Source of the DNA: CAZTPJ01 sp964614515
GTDB lineage: Bacteria > Planctomycetota > Phycisphaerae > Phycisphaerales > UBA1924
Length of the DNA: 11,738 nucleotides
Direction of reading: 5' to 3'
Assembly: GCA_964614515.1 (NCBI GenBank)
Contig: CAZTPJ010000096.1
Location: 1-11,738 of the forward strand
A model generated the notes under the pieces. The model ran no database searches. It saw only the letters and a program-made list of their open reading frames with translations, and was not told where the DNA came from. How positions within the stretch are numbered: position 1 is the stretch's first letter; each line of letters opens with the position of its first letter. Shown piece by piece: positions 6,522 to 11,738 of this stretch. Both the position numbers and the translations under genes were made by a program.

Positions 6522-6731
6522 TCACTTCTCCATCAGTTCGATCCGCTTCTCAAGTGGAACGCACTCGTCGCACTCTCGCCGTCCGCACGTCGGCCCCATG
6601 CACTTCGTACAGAAGCCGCGTTTCCGCCCACTGCCCCGGATGATCTGCCAGTGATACCCGCAGTGGACGCACATCGCAGTCTCGCCGACCACGGAGCCGT
6701 CCAACTCGATGTATCCGCTTGGCTTGCCCAT
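6522..6731 (-). CDS. Seven-cysteine zinc-ribbon small protein
   Basis: A 69-residue protein whose ATG overlaps the upstream stop by one base (TGATG). Cysteines lie at 21, 24, 41, 44, 49, 54 and 57, giving CVHC-x16-CTKC-x4-C-x4-CDEC, with histidines at 23 and 27. This spacing is that of one zinc ribbon (21/24/41/44) plus a second knuckle (49/54/57), so one or two structural zinc ions are likely. The segment between them (RGSGRKRGFC) is basic and could touch nucleic acid. Two roles fit: a small regulator made with the late genes, or a structural zinc-stabilised virion part. The sequence alone does not decide. The C-terminus (VPLEKRIELMEK) is helical. The reading frame's cysteine pattern, tight coupling on both sides and codon use make it a convincing real gene despite its size. 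Confidence 0.75.
   Translation of the reverse strand: MGKPSGYIELDGSVVGETAMCVHCGYHWQIIRGSGRKRGFCTKCMGPTCGRRECDECVPLEKRIELMEK
6525..6531 (-). promoter_or_regulatory. Ribosome binding site deciding the GTG start of the fibre gene
   Basis: GGAGAAG on the minus strand ends four bases before the GTG at 6520 and overlaps the last codons of the zinc-ribbon gene. It favours the GTG over in-frame ATGs 18 and 30 codons downstream, which have no similar site. Confidence 0.6.
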
Positions 6732-7177
6732 CACTCGATCCAATGGAAGTAGGCGTGCGCGTCGATCGTTGCCGTCGTGGTAACGGTCTGGAGTCCGACG
6801 CCGTTGGCGGCAGTCGCCGGGACGATGATCTCGCCGCCCTCTTCGGCGGTCCACCGATAAGTCGAACGGCTGTTCATCACAATCTTGAGCAAGTACGCAT
6901 TGGCCGTGTAGGTCGGCTCGGCCGTGTAGTCGCTCTTGAAGGTCGCTTTGGCGGCGACACCGCCGGGATCGAGACTCACAGGGGTGAACGATGTTCCGGT
7001 CCCGTCCGCCGTTGAACGATTCACGCGCAAAAGCGAATAGGTGTCCTCCGGCGTTCCCGCGTAGGCCAGTTCGATCCGGTAGATGCGTGGTCGAACCGTC
7101 GTGGCGGTGATGAGAGCCGCGATCGTGTCGCCCGCCGTGCTGGGAGTCTGCTCGCCTTCGCCGTAGTACCGTTCCAT
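6731..7177 (-). CDS. Small beta-rich virion-associated protein, unknown function
   Basis: A 148-residue protein starting at the ATG of a TGATG junction with the nozzle-like gene (one-base overlap); GAGG sits five bases upstream. A GTG one codon earlier (7180) is possible but less likely. The sequence is rich in T, A, V and Y, with repeated short beta strands (RPRIYRIELAY, NAYLLKIVMNS, STYRWTAEEGGEIIVPATAA, TTTATIDAHAYFHWIE) and no signal peptide, membrane span or catalytic motif. I recognise the general look, especially 'YRW.a..GgEiivPat.aNGv', from small uncharacterised structural genes next to tail or fibre genes in phages and prophages, but cannot name a family. Its place between the nozzle-like and fibre genes suggests a decoration, adaptor or fibre-attachment part. 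Confidence 0.72.
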   Translation of the reverse strand: MERYYGEGEQTPSTAGDTIAALITATTVRPRIYRIELAYAGTPEDTYSLLRVNRSTADGTGTSFTPVSLDPGGVAAKATFKSDYTAEPTYTANAYLLKIVMNSRSTYRWTAEEGGEIIVPATAANGVGLQTVTTTATIDAHAYFHWIE

Positions 7178-9854
7178 CACGACCTCACTCTCAGGCGTCC
7201 GCCCTCGACGGGCTGGACGATCAGTTGCTCGATTGAGAAGAACTCATCCACCGTGTCGCTGAACACCTTGCACAGAACGGCCGCGCCACGCGCCCGCTCA
7301 TTGATTCTAGGATTCCGCCCCGGCCCCAGCGTCCCGCTGAACACCGCCGTCTCCGACTCGAACGCTTCCTCAACGCTGTCGCCCGCGTAGACCTCGAACT
7401 CGGCAGCATCCGTGTTCTCGCCCATCACGAACCGCCAGCCGCGAACCTTCACCTCGCGGTCAGTCCCGCCCACCATCGGGCCGAGCCAGACGTAGGAAGA
7501 GATCGCCTCGTCGGGCGATCCGGCGGTCACAGGCGCATCGTGCGAAGTCAGTTCGTAGAACCTCCGCAGATAGCCGTTCCGGCCCCCGAAGAGCATCAGC
7601 CGGTCCTCCGGGTTGTCGCCGTCGATGACGTACACGGCCGTCGGATCGAGCGATCCATCGTGGAACGAGTACGGGTGGAACGATTCCGTCCGCTTGTCCC
7701 AGAAGTAATGCTCGCCCTTGCGGTTCGTATCGAACGGCGTGATGGTCAGGTGGACGCCTTGCAGGACGTGATCCCACGCCATCAGGATGACGTTCGCGCC
7801 CGTGTCCACATCCTGCAACCGCTGTTCGATCCGGCGATTGCTCAGACGCTCCGGGATGCCGCCGGGAGCCATCCGGTACATGCCGCCCATCTGGCCGAAG
7901 AAGTAGACGAACCCCTCCGGGTCTTTGCACCACGCCCGACCGAACGCGACTCCGGTGATGTCGCTCACGAGGTCGATCCGCCCGCCCGCCATCGGGTCGC
8001 CGGTCATACGCCACAGGGACGCATCGGCCCCGAAGAGCAGCAGGTCGTCGCTGTAGGGGATCAGGGCCGTCACCACGTCGCCGATCAGGCCCGCCGGCGA
8101 GTTGTTGCCCGCGACGGCCTGCGATTCGCTCTGGTCGGCCGGGGTATAGTCCCAGTTGAGCGGATCGCCGACTTCGGACATGAACCAGTTGTGCGGATCG
8201 TCGCCAGCGCCGCTCAGAACCACCCGGCCCCGCCACGTCGTGATGAGCCGGGCCGACTTGCCGGTGTCGCTGTTGCCGTTTCCGTCCGCATCGTCGGGCA
8301 GGTTGCCGTCCGTCGGAACCCACGCCGTGAACGTGTTGGCGATCGGGTTCCAGACGCGGTAGTTGTTCCCATCCACGAAGTAGACGCGGCTGAACGCCTG
8401 TGTGGACATGACCCGTCCGCCGGTTCGCAGTCCGCCCGACCCACCGCTGATGTCCACGAACCCGACGCCGGGGATGAATCGCTTGAGTGTCCCGCCCGCA
8501 CACGCGATGTACTTCTTGGTCCGGGGGACGCTGATGATCGTCTGCTCGTCGGTCGTCGCCAGTTGGACGGCCGCCTCCGATGAACTCTCGGCCTGCGCCA
8601 ACACGATGTCGCCTTCAAGTCCGAGCGTGACCCCGGCGGCGTTCACGCCCGCGTCGTAGGCCCACTTGGTCGTGAAGTCGCTCTTGACCTTCCAGACGGA
8701 TGCCCCGTTCGCCCGGTCCCCGACCACGAACATGTCGCCGGTCGTCTTGTCGATGGCGATGCCGTTGAGGTTGACGCTCCCGCCCCCGATGTCATGCGTG
8801 CTATGGAGCGTCCGGTCGGCGTTGAACACCCACATGTTGACGCCGCTGGTGTTGGCCCCGACAACCACGGTGCGGCCGTTGCCGTCGATCGCCACCCCCT
8901 TCGGGCTTGAACCCGCGTCGGCGCTTCCCATCGTCGTCGAGAAGTCGGTCCACCAGACCGACACGGCCCCGANNNNNNNNNNTTTTACCGTGGGGGGGCG
9001 CTTCCCTTGGTCTTCTTTTTGTCGGCCCCCCCGCCCCCCACGGCCCCGACCTTCGGGCCGCAGACCGCGACTGTGCGATTCTCTAGCAGGGCCAACGCGA
9101 CCAGATCGATCGTCGCCCCCAAGTCGCGGGTGGCGATGAATGCGCCGGTCGAGTCGAGTTTCCAGACGTTCCGCTGGACACCGGAGCCTGACCCATGGCC
9201 GTTCCACTGAGTGTTGCGATCGCCCGTCACGTATACGTTCCCGTCGTCGTCCACAGCGACCCCGTACATCGTGTGGGTCGTGGTCCCGACATCGGCTGTC
9301 CACTGGCTCGTCAGGTCGGTGTCGAGTTTCCACAGGTGAACCCCGGTGGTCCCGAGTCCGACGACGTGCAGGTAGGGGGTATCGGCGTTGGGCGTGATCG
9401 CAATCCCCTTCGCGTTCGCCCCGGTATCGAACGAGTCGAGCGTCGATCCATCGTCGGGGTCAAGTTTCCACACCGACAGGTTGCCCGATCGGTCGCCGAC
9501 GACGTACACATACCCGTCCGCATCGACCACCGCCGCCTTCAGGTCCGCGCCGGGGTCGACCGCCCATTCTTCTTCCGGCGATTCCAGTTCCTTGAAGATC
9601 GTCTCCGTGACCGCGACCACGACCTCGTTGATGGTCTGGAACGCGGTCGATCCGTTCAGTTGCTCGTTGAACAGGTTGACGAGTCCGGGCCGCTTGCTGA
9701 TCCGCATCCGGCCCGTCCGGGGATCGAACGGGACCACGTTATGCTCATCGAGGCACGTCCCCTCCTCGGGCGTCGAGTAGGCGGACGATTCCGAGACGCC
9801 CCCGAACGGCATCGGGACGTTGAAGGGCGGAAGTTGGCGACCGATGAGGGCCAT
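7177..9854 (-). CDS. Tail nozzle/stabilisation-like protein with an inserted seven-repeat propeller (interrupted by assembly gap)
   Basis: Read as one gene, it has 866 residues once 77 nt of assembly artefact (about 8973-9049) are removed. As printed, the frame shifts at the gap and the 5' part hits a false stop at 8985. Residues 1-60 (PFGGVSESSAYS, then EHNVVPFDPRTGRMRISKRP) look like the N-terminus of podovirus nozzle proteins (T7 gp12 / P22 gp10 type). Residues about 98-395 hold roughly seven repeats of 40-55 residues ending in VWKLD-like strands (LSVWKLD, VHLWKLD, RNVWKLD, VSVWW, VNMWVFN, ASVWKVK), typical of SBBP/NHL-like beta-propellers. The rest (FMSEVGDPLNWDY, LLLFGADASLWRMTGDP, GFVYFFGQMGGMYRM) returns to nozzle-like sequence. 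The start ATG directly follows the sigma stop, with AAGGA four bases before it. A host-contact or tail-assembly role is inferred. Confidence 0.8.
8973..9049. other. Assembly gap plus contig-end artefact inside the nozzle/propeller gene
   Basis: Ten Ns (8973-8982) are followed by an odd stretch with homopolymers G7 (8992-8998), C7 (9026-9032) and C6 (9034-9039). The 11-mer CACGGCCCCGA occurs directly before the Ns (8962-8972) and again at 9039-9049. Joining at this shared 11-mer removes 77 nt. It restores one open frame reading AVCGPKVGAVSVWWTDF, which fits the flanking repeats. The stretch is most likely an untrimmed, low-quality contig end. Confidence 0.8.
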
Positions 9855-10430
9855 TCATTCCTTCCGGCTCAGATGGTCCCGCATGATGGGGCGGATCACT
9901 TTGTTGATGTAAAGCCACGCTCTCGCCTCGGACTTGCCGATGGACTTCCCCGCCTGCTTGATCGTCTTGCCTTCAGCAAGCGCGTCGATGATCCCGTTCA
10001 CCTGCTCGTTGTGCGGACAGACTCGGCGTTTCCACGCTTCGATCTCATCCCATTCATCTACCTCGTTGAGTGGCTTCGTCACGATCACGTCGCTGCGAAC
10101 ATCGTCCATGTGCCGATCCGCAGCGCCGTTGTACGTCCCGTACTGATGAAAGTAGAGCGACTTCATCGATCGCTGCACGTTCCATCTCCGGCCGCCCTTG
10201 CGTCCATGCCACTTGCGGACCTGATCGAGGATCGCCCCATCGACGCGGCTCTGGGCGAAGGTTCGGAAAGAGTTGTTCCGCTTGGGGTCGAACCGCTTGG
10301 CCGCCTCCGCCAGTCCGACGTAGGCGCTCGTCATGTACTCGCCGTACTCGTCTCCGAACCGGCGTGCGGCGGCCATCGAGCGGTACTTGACGAGATCGAG
10401 ATTCTCGTCGATGAGTTGCTGAGTGGTCAT
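9855..10430 (-). CDS. Phage-encoded RNA polymerase sigma factor, sigma-70 family
   Basis: A 191-residue protein. Residues about 10-75 match sigma region 2: NLDLVKY at the start, then YVGLAEAAKRFDPKRNNSFR (38-57) and TFAQSRVDGAILDQVRKW, which parallels the classic 'GLi.Ai.rFdp.rg..F.tyA..rIrGaI.d.lR' consensus. Residues about 144-186 form a C-terminal helix-turn-helix (GKTIKQAGKSIGKSEA) that fits region 4. The linker of about 70 residues has no recognisable region 3, and region 1 is absent, so this is a compact two-domain factor. It should bind host core polymerase and direct it to phage promoters; no matching promoter is visible in this window. It begins within the ATGA overlap with the DUF115-like gene, and its TGA is immediately followed by the ATG of the nozzle-like gene. 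A related DNA-binding regulator is the main alternative, but region 2 is clear. Confidence 0.87.
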   Translation of the reverse strand: MTTQQLIDENLDLVKYRSMAAARRFGDEYGEYMTSAYVGLAEAAKRFDPKRNNSFRTFAQSRVDGAILDQVRKWHGRKGGRRWNVQRSMKSLYFHQYGTYNGAADRHMDDVRSDVIVTKPLNEVDEWDEIEAWKRRVCPHNEQVNGIIDALAEGKTIKQAGKSIGKSEARAWLYINKVIRPIMRDHLSRKE

Positions 10431-11245
10431 GTGAACAAATCCTCAAACCGCACGATCGGGAAGCATCGCAGGTGGGCGTCCGGGTTCGTCTGGTAGACCC
10501 GGTAGCAGAACCGATCGAACGTCGGAACCAGTTGCTCCATGAGGTACAGGATCGTCGGCCAGTACATCGGGGCATCGTGATGTCCGGGAGAGCAATCGCA
10601 CCCCAGCAGATAAACATGGCGGAACCCAAGATGCCAGCACAACCGCAACGCAATGAACATTGATGAACGGGCCGCCCCCTTGGCGAACCATTCCTTCGGG
10701 GTATGTTCTCCGAACAGCGACGTACCCCAGTTGATCCACGGGGTATGGAGCCAGTTCTGATATGTCGGATCATCGTACCTGGCGTTGAAGAAGTGAGTGT
10801 TTGGCGCTCCTTTTGGCGTCCGCGCCGGCTCGTAAGCGTCCTCACGCGGACGAATCGAAGTCGCGCTTCCGATCGGCGAAAACTTCATCACGTCTGGATC
10901 GTCCCAGATGCGATTGCCAAAGTAGCACGCCGGATCGCCGGTACACCAGTATCGTGGCTTCGGACCACACTTCGGGTAGTTGTTGATCGCCATGACGGGC
11001 ACTCCCGCCTCGGCGATCCACTTTCGGCGCTTCGGAGTCGCGGACCATCCCCGTCCGACAATGAAGATCGGCTTCTCGTCGTCCGGGTTGGCCTGCGAAT
11101 TGTGGAGCCAGGTCACCGCGTTTCCGTGCCCGTCGCGGATCAGTTCGTTCGTCGTCCCCGAGACGTACAGCGGAGACGAGTCCATGAGCGACTGAACATC
11201 GCATGGCTTGTCCAACGCCACTTCGGCCTTTGCGGCCTCGTCCAT
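10427..11245 (-). CDS. DUF115/MptE-like Rossmann-fold protein (phage-encoded)
   Basis: A 272-residue protein. Residues 59-68 (KPIFIVGRGW) form a strand plus glycine-rich loop; residues 83-91 (PVMAINNYP) form a second strand; TGDPACY at 102-108 is an acidic loop. Residues 193-217 (from RSSMFIALRLC to VYLLGCD) are a helix and strand of the kind ending in 'iyLlGcD'. This order is the signature I associate with DUF115 (6-hydroxymethylpterin pyrophosphokinase MptE-like) and related glycosyltransferase-like proteins common in phages; the true substrate is unknown. Candidate roles are modification of virion or host glycans, or nucleotide-sugar handling. The start ATG at 11245 has a purine-rich ribosome binding site (AAGGGGGG) four to five bases upstream. 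The stop overlaps the start of the sigma factor gene by four bases (ATGA), suggesting translational coupling. Nine cysteines are present, without an obvious metal-binding spacing. Confidence 0.75.
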   Translation of the reverse strand: MDEAAKAEVALDKPCDVQSLMDSSPLYVSGTTNELIRDGHGNAVTWLHNSQANPDDEKPIFIVGRGWSATPKRRKWIAEAGVPVMAINNYPKCGPKPRYWCTGDPACYFGNRIWDDPDVMKFSPIGSATSIRPREDAYEPARTPKGAPNTHFFNARYDDPTYQNWLHTPWINWGTSLFGEHTPKEWFAKGAARSSMFIALRLCWHLGFRHVYLLGCDCSPGHHDAPMYWPTILYLMEQLVPTFDRFCYRVYQTNPDAHLRCFPIVRFEDLFT

Positions 11246-11261
11246 TGAAGCCCCCCTTCGA

Positions 11262-11738
11262 TCAGGAGAAGTTCTGGCTTCCGACGATGTGGACGATTTG
11301 CATGTTGCGCTTCGCGCCTTCGCTCTGGATCGCCACCATCGGGACCAACGCCTTTGCAGTCGTCAGGGCACGGGTCGAAGTATAGACCGCCGTGGTCATG
11401 TCGTTGATGTAGACCCGCACGATCCGCGACGAATTGACGCTGATCCGAACATGGTAGACCGTCGAACTGTCCGCGTTCGTGCCTGTCGCCACCGCGACCG
11501 AACTTCCGCCGCTGCCCGCGACACCGACCCGCCACGATCCGCCCGAACCCGTCCCGGTTCGGCTGGTCCCGTTCTGGTCAATGTAGACCTCGACGCGGTT
11601 TGAGCCGGACGACGCCGCTCCGATCGCGTTACCACGCGGGTACGTTGCCGAGAACAGGCCGACGACGATGTTCGCGTCCGTAAGCGTTCCCGTCTTGATG
11701 ACGAAATCGAACTCCGGCGACTTGTTGGTGTACCACTT
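11262..11738 (-). CDS. C-terminal part of a beta-rich phage virion-like protein (5' end outside window)
   Basis: The reading frame is open from the right edge to a TGA at 11262-11264, giving the last 158 residues of a longer protein; internal ATGs, such as the one at 11492, are not the true start. The visible part is rich in S, T, V and G, with alternating hydrophobic residues (for example TVYHVRISVNSSRIVRVYIND) and almost no helix-forming runs, as expected of a beta-sandwich. The pattern VEVYIDQNG followed later by YHVRISVNSS and VRVYIND resembles concanavalin/LamG-like jelly-roll domains found in phage decoration and appendage proteins. That is a fold guess, not a family match. It is the first gene of the visible operon and ends 16 nt before the DUF115-like gene. 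No enzymatic motif is seen. Confidence 0.7.
   Translation of the reverse strand, partial: KWYTNKSPEFDFVIKTGTLTDANIVVGLFSATYPRGNAIGAASSGSNRVEVYIDQNGTSRTGTGSGGSWRVGVAGSGGSSVAVATGTNADSSTVYHVRISVNSSRIVRVYINDMTTAVYTSTRALTTAKALVPMVAIQSEGAKRNMQIVHIVGSQNFS

Noticed and set aside
8983..9038. Possible sequencing-adapter remnant in the contig-end stretch
   Set aside because: A short part (GGTCTTCTTTTTG) matches the end of an Illumina-type adapter at only 10 of 13 bases. That is too weak to claim; only the artefact itself is supported.
9195..10496. Plus-strand ORF of 433 codons
   Set aside because: It is antisense across the sigma factor and the nozzle-like gene, with Arg/Val-rich shadow composition. 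The minus-strand sigma domains are unambiguous.

Overview
The window is a dense, GC-rich (by eye above 60%) stretch of a tailed phage or prophage genome. Three 10-N gaps show it is a scaffold, probably metagenomic. Every gene I accept lies on the minus strand. Genes are packed stop-to-start (ATGA and TGATG overlaps, 0-24 nt spacers), so the whole window reads as one right-to-left virion operon. There are no stretches above 300 bases without a gene, and I saw no tRNA, CRISPR array, insertion sequence, obvious promoter or terminator. The host cannot be named from the sequence.

Layout in transcription order (right to left). The window opens inside a beta-rich virion-like protein (11262-11738, cut by the edge). 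Next come a DUF115/MptE-like Rossmann enzyme (10427-11245), a two-domain sigma-70-family factor (9855-10430) and a large protein (7177-9854). The ends of that large protein look like the tail nozzle/stabilisation family of podoviruses, with about seven propeller-type repeats inserted. Then follow a small beta-rich virion protein (6731-7177), a seven-cysteine zinc-ribbon protein (6522-6731) and a tail-fibre-like protein with a glycine-rich C-terminal half (4973-6520). Two unknown small proteins come next (4713-4952 and 4519-4704). The last three genes are a 172-codon protein (3976-4494), a Q/E/R-rich helical protein (2855-3973) and a giant protein that starts at 2858 and is still open at base 1 (at least 952 codons).

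Interpretation. Nozzle, then small virion genes, then three helical or very large proteins of rising size resembles the late block of T7-like podoviruses, where the internal ejection proteins gp14, gp15 and gp16 increase in size. The giant protein carries motifs I associate with phage polyvalent proteins (PWEMTR near residue 525, VLADYPEL near 660, a SAP-like DNA-binding motif at 709-736). It is therefore a candidate to be delivered into the host with the DNA. The sigma factor inside the virion operon may redirect host RNA polymerase.

Most unusual points: (1) a 34-codon, strongly basic ORF (740-844) with a good ribosome binding site nested in another frame of the giant gene, just before its SAP motif; (2) the propeller inserted into the nozzle-like protein; (3) a contig-end artefact at about 8973-9049 whose removal (77 nt) restores one 866-codon gene with regular repeats; (4) an 18-bp direct repeat that brackets a single small gene like a removable cassette.
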